DNA of 64,000 nucleotides, from the NCBI GenBank assembly GCA_030068145.1, contig JAPJBO010000174.1, forward strand, positions 62,001 to 126,000. The letters are read 5' to 3'. This DNA is from Diplonema papillatum (taxonomy: Eukaryota; Euglenozoa; Diplonemea; Diplonemida; Diplonemidae). The notes beneath the pieces were generated by a model, which was given only the letters and a program-made list of their open reading frames with translations, made no database searches and was not told where the DNA came from. Shown one piece after another: positions 20,901-31,830 of the stretch (the first letter of the stretch is position 1; each line of letters starts with the position of its first letter). The position numbers were made by a program, and so were the translations under genes.

Positions 20901-23126
20901 GTGTACCGTGCCCCCCCGGACCCCCCATGCAAGCAGTTTGATTTACCGTACCGTTCGGCGGGGGGTGAAGCTCGGACCCGGAGTCGTGCGGGTAGGGCCA
21001 TGTACTTGCATTTTTACTGAAACCTACCTACCGGTAAAACCTGACGGCGAAGGTGGTCTGTAGGGAAACAGTCAGCGAAAATTTTTTTTTTTTGAGTGCC
21101 GGAATGACCTAAAAACCGCGCTTCGTAAATTTTTTTTCGCCCCAATTTCCCAGGAGGTTTTGACCATTTCACCTTAGAGAATCTGGTGTCCACCCAAAAA
21201 AAACCTAAAACCCCTGCTTGGCCCTTGGCCCCGAGGCCCAGATCTTATGTTCCACCCTGGGGGGAAAATGTTTCTTGGGGGGGGGGGTGCTAATCCGAAG
21301 CAGGGGTTTTGAGGTTTGTTTGACAGCAGGAGGGGACGTGGGTCAACCGACAGCTGACCTGAGGTGTCCGAGTAATTGCTCATCAGATCCCGCGAAGTGT
21401 GTGCGGTTCATGACGGAGATCTTGTTTCCTTTTGCGATGCACACAGCGAGCATCAAGCGATCAACTATGGCACGCGAGTCGCCACGCAGCAAGGCAGCAA
21501 ATGAAGTTAAGTGGCCATTCTATGCGGACAACTAAAAACGGCAGGTTTGCGGTGCGTCGAAGTCGGCAGCCAGCCAGCCGATCTCAACCGGCCAACCAGC
21601 TGCGCCGTCGAGCGGCAGCTCCCCTAAGGTAGGTCCCGACGAATGGGAGTGCGAGCAATGCACGTACGTTTGCAAGTTGTCAAACGCCGCCTGCACTATG
21701 TGCGACGCTCGGAAAGTATGCCTGCTTCCGTTTTCTGCCGTGCTCAACTGTCATTCGCACGCGCGTGTCAGACACAGCGATCTCTACTGCCTATCACGGA
21801 ACAACGAACCGTCCGCTTTCAGTTTGCTACTTTCGCTCCTACCAAACACCGAAGGAAACGAAGCCCGTTCGGGAAAAGGAGATGTCATTTCATAAAAACC
21901 ATTTCACAGCCTCAAAAGGTTATTGATCGCGAAAAGCTGACTGCGAGTCCCGACGGTTGGGCGTGCCCCATGTGTACGCTTGTGAGCCCTTGGTCTGCTG
22001 CAAGGTATGTGCCATTCCGTTCTGTTCAGTGTGGAATAAGGTGCGGGCAACATATCTTCCGACGGCGAACACAGAAGATGAGGAGGAAAATTTACCCAGC
22101 GCCCCGTTCTTCTCTGCTCACTGCAGGTTGCTCACTTTGCAGTGGGCCTGTTGGTTGCTACACCTGCTGCTAGCTCCGAGAGGACGAATGCTACCGCGGG
22201 GTTCAGCCACCAACTGCGAGGGGCCAAGGTGTTGGCGCGAACCAGGAAGTCGTTTTCTTTTCCCGGACCTCAGACGTCTGAGGGTACACGGTGGAACCAG
22301 TCTGGACCTCGCGCTGAACGCGGACACGGAAAAGAAACAAGCAAACCGGTGCGGGTGGGTGGGAACTTTTGTTTTCCGTTTCCTTTGGAATCGGGTGCCC
22401 AGCACCGTCCTGGTTAGTGGTTCGTTACGCGCTTAGCAGTATAACATTTCCCACCGACAAACCCGGAACCTGCTGCTTCCGATAGCCTGGGCGTTTAGGT
22501 TGTTCGGATCGTCATGAAGAAGCGGGCGACGGAGCTTCAGAACCTCAGCGTTCGACGCTTTGAGCTTCTTCCTCAGCTTCGCAAACACCCTTCATTTTCC
22601 AAACAATACGCTCGCTTCGAAGAACCTCTGAACTCTGAAGTTGGCTCTGGACCTCATCGAGATCGTTGCCTTGGTCATTCCGCTGCGCACTTCGCAACTT
22701 AACACAAGCAGGTGCTCAGCGTGCAACACGAGCGCGCCGCAGCGCGCGGGCCAGCGGCCGAATACGAGCCTGAGTGCGATGCCGGCAGCTCCCGCCGGCG
22801 GCGGTGGGACGGGGTACCCGAGCTCGTCGTTTCTCAACCGGGGGTTCCCCGCCGGCGCGGCCACGAAGAGCCCGCGGGGCGACGACGGCAAGCAGGGCGC
22901 CGGCAAGAGCGGCGGCCGCGAAAAGATCATGTGGCAGAGCGACACGGCGACGACGAACTGCAACAACTGCAACAGGCCGTTCACCCTCACCCTGCGCCGG
23001 CACCACTGCAGGCTCTGCGGCTTCATCTTCTGCCACCCTTGCTCCTCGCACACAATCACCGTCCAGGGAAGCCTGGTCCCCGAGCGTGTGTGCGACGGTT
23101 GCTTCAGCAGCCGCTTCGATTCGTGA
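17953..23126 (+). CDS. Multi-RanBP2/NZF zinc-finger protein with C-terminal FYVE domain (4 exons)
   Basis: Exons 17953-19251, 21545-21715, 21910-22004 and 22712-23126 join in frame with GT-AG introns to give about 659 residues. Residues 1-310 are Gly/Asn/Met/Gln-rich and disordered, with a DDIFGSM motif near 50. Residues about 312-354 are a highly charged Glu/Arg helix. Four RanBP2-type fingers follow: W356 (WTCPVCTLGNP), W417 (split by intron 1, ECR|VC), W467 (WECEQCTYV) and W507 (split by intron 3, SAA|RCSAC). The two split fingers are complete only after splicing, which independently supports the model. Residues about 596-656 are a FYVE domain with all three PI3P signatures: WQSD, RRHHCRLCG and RVC. 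FYVE domains bind PI3P on endosomes, and NZF-type fingers with CT(L/Y) bind ubiquitin in other proteins. A ubiquitin-sensing endosomal role is inferred, not shown. Confidence 0.85.
19800..20972. repeat. Inverted-arm structure enclosing a satellite, inside intron 1
   Basis: The left arm (about 19800-19842, CTTCGCCCCCCGGCGAACGG then TACGGTACATGAGTTTGCT) reappears inverted at about 20928-20972 (AAATCAAACTGC in the inverted strand, then ACCGTACCGTTCGGCGGGG). A poly-G block with TCCGGGGGG lies beside each arm but in swapped order. Between the arms lie the 164-bp satellite and, at 20785-20875, inverted satellite-like segments (AATTCGACCGTCAC). The whole reads as a large imperfect palindrome within the 2293-bp intron. 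Confidence 0.7.
19891..20420 (+). repeat. Higher-order satellite: 41-bp monomers in a 164-bp unit, ~3.2 copies
   Basis: CTTTACGGTCGAATTGGGCA recurs at 19891, 20055, 20219 and 20383, an exact 164-bp period. Each unit is four related 41-bp monomers starting CTTTACGG, CTAGTTTACAG, CTACGTTACAG and CTACTTTGGAG, each ending with two GTAACGCT/GTCACGCT motifs. Copies 2 and 3 are virtually identical; copy 1 is slightly diverged. Confidence 0.92.
21075..21190. repeat. Dispersed AT-rich repeat R4, copy 1
   Basis: Shares T/A runs and the block TGACCATTTCACCTTAGAGA with 41591-41735 in intron 2 of the first cullin. Partial inverted ends (AAGGTGGTC on the left) suggest a decayed TIR element. Lies in intron 1, just outside the inverted arms. 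Confidence 0.55.
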
Positions 23127-23376
23127 GCACGCCCGGCGCCCCTCGGAGCACGTTCCATCCGAAACACCGGTCAATCTCCAGGATGCTCCCAGCGTTTCTT
23201 AGCACCAGCAATGCTTGCGGGGTTGCCTCACAATGTATTGTGCGAGCGAGAAAGACGCAGGGCAGCGCGTTTTGTGGGTGGGTCAGAATTTCTAACCTGA
23301 GAGATGGCACGGTAGATACAAGTGGGAAGACAATCCGCCGGCACGCACAAACAAACCGAAGCGCCTTTCTTTTTTT

Positions 23377-23610
23377 TGTACAAGCACCTGCTTTGCAGAA
23401 AGTACTTGAGGAGACTGCCAGTTGCGAAATCTCAAGGGAGGTGGTAGTGTGGTACTCATCAGCATGCCGATGACTCCCCACTACCGCAACAAATTTCCAA
23501 TCTCAAAGGAGGTAAATGTGCTGCAGCCCACACGAAACACAGGTAATTCTGAGTTTAGTGGCAGGGCAGGCGTAAGCGTTCAACAACAGCCAGCCTCCGT
23601 TGAGTTTCTG
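23377..23610 (+). mobile_element. TIR element M1, copy 3, right end lost, with a nested insertion
   Basis: Left end AGTACTTGAGGAGACTGCC and interior TGCTGCAGCCCACACGAAAC match other M1 copies; the right TIR is missing. About 70 bp at about 23435-23503 is absent from the other copies. It contains the inverted pair GGTAGTGTGG / CCCCACTACC and is bounded by repeats of AATCTCAA(G/A)GGAGG. Confidence 0.65.
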
Positions 23611-24285
23611 TCTAGCGAGAACAAGAACCGACCAATGGCAGCGTACCACACTCCCGTTACATCCAGAAGACAGGTTGAAGGAAGTTTGCGTAAACAACGG
23701 CTGCCCTTTCCGCTCCCGCGCAAAGACAAAGAAGATTATTTTTTTGCCCTGCAGCAGGGTCTCTTGTGAGCAGGCTTTCTCGGTCCCGATCTTCTTTTCT
23801 GGTGAAGCACCTGCTTTATAGGAAAATACTCGAGGCCGCCAAGTTGCAAAATCTCAGCAGATGCCGACCGTTCGTTTTATTTTGTCTTAAATTCGTTTCG
23901 ATACTCTTTTTTCATTTTGTGTTTCCCATGCTTCGGACTTGATACTCTGCTTGGAACACCCTTGTTCCCCCTGCTTCGCAGAACACAGAAGAGAATATTC
24001 CGGAGCAACGGCTTGCGCATGAGAAAGTTGGACAAATTAACTCTGAAATATTTGTTCGAAAGGTGCCAATGTACCCGGCAGCCGCCTGGCGAACTAGACT
24101 ATACTCCCTGCGTACATATCTTCAAGGGCTATTGCCAAAAGGAGGAGAGCCCGCGAAACAACGCGTCAACACACGCCTGCCAGGCCGTCTCGTCCGTCAG
24201 TCAGAACGCCCCCGGCTGCGCCGCCATCGGTGCAACAATCATCCGTGACTGGGCCGCGGCTCGCTCCGCGCCCACGACGTAACGA

Positions 24286-24375
24286 CTTACGCCCGCCGTA
24301 GTAGTACGGGACAGACCGGATACTCCCCGGAGAGATGGTCCCTGCACTCTAACTCGTCTCTCTCTCTTCAAGACT
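24286..24375 (+). repeat. Dispersed repeat R1, copy 3
   Basis: ACGACTTACGCCCGCCGTAG ... ACCGGATACTCCCCGGAGAG ... TCTAACTCGTCTCTCTCTCT, the subfamily of the copy at 13573. Confidence 0.85.
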
Positions 24376-25171
24376 TAGACCTCCGGAAATGTTTTTGAAA
24401 CACTCGATGTGCCTGTTTCCTAAGTCCGGAGAAGGAAAATGTGCGGCTACTCAACTGTGCATGGTATAATCTGGTTTCGTGCGAGGGGTTCTTGTTTCAT
24501 ATTAAGCGTTTGTTTCATTCAGTGTTCCGTCTATCCTTCTGTATCCTTTTTCGCCCTTCCTTTGTGCGGCAGGTTTCCTTTGAAGTAGTAGCATCCTAAC
24601 TCCATACCTGACACAAGAGCTTTGGGGCTGCCCCGGCCGATGTGGCGTGCATGTGTGTCGCAACGCGAACAGAAAGAAGAAAAAAAATGCCGACATGGCT
24701 TTTCTTTTGTTAGTTCTTGAGTTTCACGCGCGTCTCCACCTCCTTATGTCTGCTTTGTCCTCCGTCCCGCAAGGTTCTTTGTCTTCTACCCTTCGTATCC
24801 TCGCCCTCTTCAACCCCTGGACCTTTTCTCGAAACTGTATCAGAGTGCAATTGGTATACCGCATGAGGTCTCAGGATTTCTGTTTTGATCGCCTTGAAGT
24901 GAGCACAGAGCCACCCGTATTGCCTCGCCCCAGTATCCGGTTCATTCAATTGTTATTCGTGAGCTACCAAATTTGCGTTCTCGGAAACACAAAGAACCCC
25001 CAAAAACTATAGTTTTAACTTTTAAGGCACCGACTGACAGGGACCTGGCAGGGGCTAGCTGGCCACGGTCGGCGCGCACAAGCTGCCGCCGGGAGGGCGG
25101 GGTGGAGGGGAAGTCGATTCGAACCGGGTTGCCCGCCAAAGTCGAGTAAGGATGCGGTGAGCTGGGCGCTG

Positions 25172-28100
25172 ATGACGCACATGGCGGATGCGGGCGTGCA
25201 GAGGGAGATGGGCGTCCGGGCGGGTCTGGAGGCGGTCGAGACCATGGCCCGCGCGGTGCTTGTCGGCCGGTGGAAGACAATGCGGACACCCAAGAACAAC
25301 ACGTACCCGGCGTTGCAACTGATCGCGAAGCCGCCAGCCAACCTCGGCGCCGAGTCGGCGAAGGCAGGCCCAGGGGGCACCAGTGTTCGCATGATCCGTA
25401 TCTCCACCGACAACACGCCGGAAGACGCTTTGAGGCGTGTGGGCCTCATGGATGCAGACAGGTCCATCCGCAGCCTCGAGCGGGCCACCACGTACAACCC
25501 TCAGTACTCCGTCGACAGGAAACGAAAGACCCCTGCGAAGGCTGTAAAGAGCGCGCTTTCTCCTCGCAAGGGACGAGTAGGATCCCGTCGAACGAACGAA
25601 GATCGACATGCTTCCCCTGCAAACGGCCGCGCATCGGATCCTGGAGCGCCTGTCAACTCTAGGAATCCGGAGGCATCACGAGACGTTCCAGCTTCTGAGG
25701 CTTCTCCGCCAACGAATTCTTCTAGAAAACGGCATCGGGAGACAAAGGGAGACGCGCGCAGTGCTTCTTCCACCCGAAGCCAGGGCGCCGCGTCGGATTC
25801 TTCCTCGCTACAGCGAGGAATCCCGGCGAAACCCAGAGGGTGGCAGCGCACCGCGAAGGCAGAGCGAGGCGACCCATCCGATGCTTCTCCCACACACAGC
25901 CAGCGTTCCGTACCGAATTATTCGCCGGCAGGAGACGGAATGCGGCGTCAAGTAGTGGAATCAGTACCATCTGATGCTTCTCCTTCTCACAGCCAGCGTT
26001 CCGCGGTAGGAGACGGAATGCGGCGTCAAGTAGTGGAATCAATACCATCCGATGCTTCTCCTTCTCGCAGCCAGCGTTCCGTACCGAATTATTCGCCGGC
26101 AGGAGACGGAATACGGCGTCAAGTAGTGGAACCAATACCATCCGATGCTTCCCCCTCTCACAGCCAGCGTTCCCAACGGCATACGATAGAGGCAAAACGA
26201 GACGATCCATCCGATTCTTCACCCCCACACAGCCAGCGCGCCGTAGTGAAGTCTTCACCGGCCAAAACACGAGAGCATAAAAGGGACCCTTGCTGTGCTC
26301 TTCGTTCTTCCATACGCGGCCAGCGCGGCGTGATCAACCATTTGCCGGCAGAAAGCGGTGAACGGAACCATGTAGCAGAGGCGGCACGGAGGGACCCTTC
26401 CGATGCTTCCCCCGCGCACAGTCAGCATGCCGTGTCGGATTATTTTTACTCGCCGATCAGACACGTTGAATCGGAGCATGTTACGAAGGCAGAGGAAAGC
26501 GCCCCACCCGGCAGTCCTCCCGCCCGCGGCGAGAGAGAGTGGCGACGTAAAGGCTGCGGAGGCCCGTTGGATGTGGAACAGTGCTGGGACGAGCACGGAC
26601 GAGAACGACTTGGCCCCACGCCGCGAGCGATCGAAACCACCAGTCCCGCCTCGGCTGCAACGGATGCGGAGGACCCCCGGCCGCGGCGCCTGCCGGGCGG
26701 GGCGGCGCCGAAGAGGCAGCTCTCCCCCCCGCCGCCGCCGCCGCCGCCCATCGCGAGTCCGACCGTGGCCCGCGTCGCGCTCCTCTCGCAGGCCCACGGC
26801 CGCGAAGGCAGCGCATCTTCCATCAGCTGCTGCTCCCAGCAGCAGCAGCAGCAGCAGCAGGGGGACAGCGGCAGGTCCAGCCGCAGCCCCACCGCCGGCT
26901 CCGGCGGGGCCCCCGGGCGCAGACCCCGGCTCCAGCCTGCCGCCACCGCGTCGGGCTCGTCTTTTTCGGTGCCCTCGACGCCCGAGAGCAACCGGACGCC
27001 CGCCGCCGCCGAGCGGCACCCCCCCCCGCCCCCCCGCGCGCCAGCTTCGGCTGGGCGACCCCGCGGGCCCTCGCGGCGCTGGACGGCGGGGCCGACCCCC
27101 GCCGCGTCGCGTCCGCCGCAGCGCTCAAGCGGCTGTCTCGGCAGCTCGATAGGCGGTTCACGCACTTCTCGGACGTGTCGCCGGTCACGACGCCTTCGGG
27201 GTCCATTTGCTCCGTGAGCGATGGAAACGTCGTCCTCGACGCCACGACGCTCGAGAGTCTCGAACTGCACCGCAGGCAGAGGATCGCGCTGGCCTGCTCC
27301 GAAAGCAGCTCGAGGGTGAAAACGGTGTTCTGGGAAGAGCACCGGAGCCGGTTCTCGAAGTTAGTCCCGATGTATTCGACCGGGCTCCTCCTTCGCCGGG
27401 GGGCCGCGGCAGTGGCGGTGGCGGCGGGGCGGCGTGGCGACTTGGAGACGGTTCTCGCCGCCGCGCACATCGACCGTGGATACGCCCTGCTGCAGGAGGC
27501 GGACGGCGCGGGGCTGGTCCACGGGTTCCCGGCGCCCGTCGAGGCGTTCACCGCGACGATGCTCTGGGACCGGGATGTCTTCGCGATGCGCTTGTGCTGG
27601 CAGAAGGCGGCGGCCGCCCGCGTCCCGCGGGCCTGCCGCCAGGTCGCGCGGCGCATGGCGGAAACGGACCACGCCGTCGCCTTCCGGGTCGACCTCCGCG
27701 CGCTCGCCACCGCCGAAGCCGCGGCGCGGCTGCTGCTCTGCCGCGGGAACTCCGCCTTCGCCGTCCATAGCACCGCGCACGCCCGGTGCCTGCGGGATAT
27801 TCACGCGTCGATCGTCGAAGCACCCGAATCCGAGCGCGCGGCTCGGGCCGGTCTCCGGTGGGAGGAGGCCGTGCAGGTGAAGGCCGTCTTCGCCGTCTTC
27901 CAGCTGACCGCGCCCGGCGCCGCCGACGTGCTGGTGTTTGCCGCCGGCGAGGCCGCCGCTCGGCTGTTCGTCGCCGCACACGCCGACGCCGCCTTCCGCG
28001 CGTGCCACGCCGCCGCCCAGCAGGGGCTCGCCCACGCCACGGCCGCCGGCCACCTCCGGACGCTCACCCGCTACGCAGCGAAGTTCTGGTGGGACTACAA

Positions 28101-31100
28101 CGGCGGGCTGGAGACGCTGCTGTTCGCCGCGGAGGACGCCCGTGCGCAGCGGGGGGAGGCGGCCCTGCGGGAAGCCGCCGCCAGGGCGAACCTCGCGGAA
28201 GAGGAGGCCGAGGCGTGGCGGCGGGTGGGGCGCGGGGCGGTGGAGGGAAGGCGGGGCGCGCGCGTCAAAAAGCGGGCGCGCGTCGAATTCGAGAAGTTCT
28301 GTCGGCACGAGGCGGAGCGGCGGGCCAAGGGCCTCGAGGCCCGCCGTGCCCGCGGCGCCGCCACGCGGCGGGCCGAGAAGGCGGGCACCCGCCGTGAGCG
28401 GGCCGAGCTGAAGCGCAGGCGTGACGGCGTCGCCGCCTTCGTCGCCGACCTCCAGCGGCGCGAGCGGGTGAGGCAGCTCCGCGCGCTGTATTCGGCCGCC
28501 GGCGGCCGCTCAGCCCGAGGATCGGCCGGTAACGGGAACCGAGGACTGACGGGCAAAGGGAGTTCTGTCGATGGATTGACGGCTAGTGGGAACCCCGTCG
28601 GAGGATTGACGGCTAACGGGAGTCCGGTTGGGGGATTGACGGCTGATGGGTGCCCCATCGGAGGACTGACGGCTAACGGAAGTCCTGTTGGAGGATTGAC
28701 GGCTGACGGGAGCCCCATCGGAGGATGGATGGCGAACGGGAGGGCGCCACTGTGGGTGCCTCGGCGGGTGCCGTCTCCGCCTCCGATGTTTCTGCCGTGT
28801 TCGCTCGCTTCGCCGGACTCGGCGCACGAGGACACCTTCATCGACGTTGCGTGCCGGGTGGCGGCGGCGTCGCTGCTCGCCGGCCGGGCCCGCACCTTCG
28901 GCTGGCACTGCTTCCCGGCCAACTCGGCCGGAAACGCGTACAACCACGCGCTCTGCCTCGCGCCCGCCCGCTCCCTCCGCCACCAGCGGGTCCTCCTCTC
29001 CTGCGCCGAGTGCTACCGCGTCTCGTTCGTCGACTCGCTGTTCGCACGCCCCGACCCCCCCCGCGAAGAGGCCGACCACGTCCTGCAGCGCGCGCACGAG
29101 GTCCTATCCATGTGCAGCCTCGACAGCCGCCCGGCCGCCCCCCGCCGCCGGGCCCACTCCGTGCCCGCGCGCCGGTGCATCCTGTTCATGGAAGCGCGCG
29201 CCGGCGTCGCCGCCGCAGAGGCCGCCGCCCGCGGGTCGCTGGTCCGCGAGTGGAAAGCCGCGTGGGCCTCTTGGAGGACGATGCGGCTGGATGCGCTGTG
29301 GGGCGACTCGGCCCGCCGCCGCGCGAAGCAGTTCGAAATGGGTGCGCCCCGCCGCACAGCCGTCCGGGCCCAGGAGCGCTCCGCGCGCCTGCGCGTCGCC
29401 GCCGACGCGGCGGCGCAGTACCGGGTGTACTACGAGATGCGGCGCCGGGCGCTGCTCTCCCTGCGCGGGCCCCAGCGGCACCGCGACCCTTCCGACCCGG
29501 TGCCCGGGGGAGACGAAGGCATGCCGGGCCTGTTCAACCGCAGCCCGCCGCCGCTCGAAAGAATAGTGCCCTGCGCCCGCGCGATAGACAGCTGGACGGC
29601 CGCCCGCGTGGAGCGCGCGAGCCTCCGCTGCTCAGCGCGTCCGAGACCGGCGGCTGCCGCCGCGCGCGAATCTTCCCCCGTTCCGCCGGCCGCCTTTCCT
29701 CGAGATCTCGAAGAAGATCTCGAAGATGGCACTGCCGCCGGTTCTCAAAGCGCTGCCGCCCCTCCCCCCACCCCCGCCCCGGCCGCAGTCACGACGCACT
29801 TGTGGGACAGAGTGGGGGCTGGCGGGCACGATCCAAGTCGTCGCACACAGCGTGGGGGCCGGGGCCCAGCCCCGGAGAGCCCCGAAAGCCCCGCGGGGCC
29901 GAGACTCTCCGGGGCTGAGAATGGATCTACTGCGAAAACCGCAAAACGTGACCCCTGTTGTCCCAGCAGATCCACTCCCAGCTCCGAAGAGCCTGGGCCT
30001 CGCGGGGCTGTCGGGGCACTCCAGGGCTGGGCCACTACTGCGAAAACAGCAAAAAGTGACCCCTGTTGTCCCAGCAGATCCACTCCCAGCTCCGAAGATC
30101 GCGGGGCTGTCGGGGCACTCCAGGGCTGGGCCGCTACTGCGAAAACAGCAAAAGGTGACCCCTGTTGTCCCAGCAGATCCACTCCCAGCCCCGAAGAGCC
30201 TGGGCCTTGCGGGGCTGTCGGGGCACACCAGGGCTGGGCCAGTCCCCACGCTGTGTGGGACGACTTGGATCGGGACCGGCGGGCGGCCGACGCGCACGCG
30301 CTGCTGGCGGAGCGGGCGGGGCGGCTGCTTGCGGAGGAGGCCGCCGGGCGGTCGGGCGTCGAGGAGGCGGAATCCTCCGAAATAAGGCTCGTCGCCGACC
30401 TCCGCGCGCGCGAGCGAGAGCTGCGCGCCTACGAGGCCGCGCTGGCACGCGCCGTCGCCGGGGGCCGGAAGCCCCATCCCACCCGCCGCCGCCGCCGCGA
30501 CGAATCGAAGCGCTGCGGTTCAACCAACCAGTCGGTTGAACCGAAATGCTGCAGTTCAACCAACCAGTCGAACTTCTGCGGTTCAACCAACCAGTCGAAA
30601 TGCTTCGGTTCAACCAACCAGTCGGTTGAACCGAAATGCTGCAGTTCAACCAACCAGTCGAAATGCTGCGGTTCAACCAACCAGTTGGTTGAACCGAAAT
30701 GCTGCGGTTCAACCGACCACTCGAAATGTTGCTGCGGTTCAACCGACCAGTCGGACTCCGCCGCCGTTCGGCGGGGGCCGTGCGCCCCCGCCCGCCAGCC
30801 GCGCGCCGCCTGGGGTGGGCACGACCGCGGCGGCGGCGAAGGCGGGGACGGCCCCTTTTCGCCGGGAGTTGGCGCGCCGGGGCTTTATGATACTGGATTC
30901 GGGGGGTTTAGCGTTGAAAGCTGGCGGTCCGGGGTCTCGGGCGAACTTGGGCGCGGAGCAGGGCTCCCGAACGATTTCCGAAAATCCGTCGAGCTCGGAA
31001 GTCCCGTCGAAACCGGGGTCTCACGACGGGACGTCGGGTTAATCGGCGCCGAGCGTGCGACTGGAGTCGAACGACGGGGGGCGGCTTTCGGGGTTTCCGG

Positions 31101-31830
31101 CCACGTTCCGTTCACGATCCCGCCGCCGCCGCCGGCGGCTGGCTGCCGGAGCCGGCTGAAGGCGTGGCGGGACGCGGTTTCGGGGCAGCCGTTCTCGTGC
31201 CCGCCGTACGGAAACCACCCCCGGCAGTACACGGCGTGGACGGCGCTCGCCTGCTCGGCGGACGGAGGCGTCGCGGCGAGGATGGCGGCGTCGGAGGAGA
31301 GGGTCATGCGGATTGTGCTGGAAAAGAGGGAGGCCGCCGAACGGACGGCCCGGTCCGACTTTTTTGCGGACCAGCAGCTCGCCTTCGCTCGGAAGCGGGA
31401 GCGCGAGGCGGCGCGGGCCCGCATGGCGGCTTGGGCGACGGAGGAAGAGATCAGGGCCAGGCTGCGGTGCGTCGTCGTGCAGCAGAGCAGCGCCTGCATC
31501 CGCGTGCAGCGGCTGTGGCGGGGGTACCGGGTGCGGAACAACGCCGAGGCTTGCGGGGACATCGCGCTCGCTGCCTTGCAACTCGCCGCATTCGAAGACT
31601 GCTACCGGGCCGACATCCAGCAGATGGAGCTCGAGCAGCGCGGCGCCTCTTTTCCTTGCCCTTCCTTGCCGGCCGACGGTGATCCGCGTGTGCTCGTCTT
31701 CCTCTATGAATCGAAGCGGCGCGAACTCATTCACGAAATGGAAAGCAAGGCGAGAACCGCCGTCGCCACAGCACGGCTCCTGCACGGTAGGCGTTCGAGA
31801 CAAGCGGCGCGGAAACGATTAACAACCTAG
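25172..31830 (+). CDS. Large repeat-rich IQ-motif protein (apparent frameshift in a C tract)
   Basis: Two overlapping frames best explained as one gene of about 2200 residues. 25172 to about 27020 encodes a basic, Ser-rich N-terminus with degenerate repeats (DPSDASPSHSQRS ... RRQVVES) and a polyGln run (Q8 at 26837). 27036-31830 in another frame encodes an Ala/Arg-rich body, for example FWWDYNGGLETLLFAAEDA. The switch falls in a C9-G-C7 tract at 27019-27035, and one missing C would restore the frame; no GT-AG pair is needed. Near the C-terminus IRVQRLWRGYRVR at about 31499 fits the IQ calmodulin-binding pattern (I/V)QxxxRGxxxR. Three repeat blocks lie inside (30-bp, ~100-bp and ~27-bp units). 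Start taken as the first ATG in frame (25172); the frame is open further upstream, so an earlier exon is possible. No full-length family recognised. Confidence 0.6.
28550..28740 (+). repeat. Coding 30-bp tandem repeat, ~6 copies
   Basis: Encodes the decapeptide GLTA(N/D)GSP(V/I)G six times, with the consensus GGATTGACGGCTAACGGGAG at DNA level. Alternate units share N..V and D..I variants, hinting at a 60-bp two-unit amplification. Confidence 0.9.
29829..30272. repeat. Long inverted-repeat (foldback) element inside the coding frame
   Basis: GATCCAAGTCGTCGCACACA at 29830 is the reverse complement, with one mismatch, of the sequence ending at 30271. The similarity continues inward for about 105 bp on each side. 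Between the arms are units of about 100-108 bp repeated three times (GTGACCCCTGTTGTCCCAGC). The frame stays open through the whole element, encoding DPCCPSRSTPS repeats. Confidence 0.8.
30500..30760 (+). repeat. Coding ~27-36 bp tandem repeat with internal palindromes
   Basis: Repeats of GCGGTTCAACCAACCAGTCG encode KCCGSTNQS units, seven or more copies. Some units carry GGTTCAACC ... GGTTGAACC inverted pairs (coding NQSVEPKCC), able to form small hairpins. Cys and Asn/Gln content is very unlike the Arg/Ala-rich flanks. Confidence 0.88.

Larger units (their letters stand above)
23127..25171. other. Intergenic region with M1 and R1 copies
   Basis: Holds M1 copy 3 (23377-23610), an M1 end fragment at about 23806-23850 and R1 copy 3 (24286-24375). 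Nothing else is recognisable as coding. A frame open from 25019 runs into the next gene, so an upstream exon ending or starting near the acceptor-like CTGACAG at about 25034-25040 is possible. Confidence 0.5.

Noticed and set aside
25105-25190. Possible minus-strand tRNA (GGTTCGAATC box B)
   Set aside because: No box A at the right distance and no pairing acceptor or T stem.
26581-27015. N-terminal part of the long downstream frame of the IQ-motif gene
   Set aside because: Its Arg/Ala/Pro-rich translation overlaps the other frame, which reads through a polyGln run and Ser-rich repeats continuous with upstream coding; real coding in this frame begins after the C tract.
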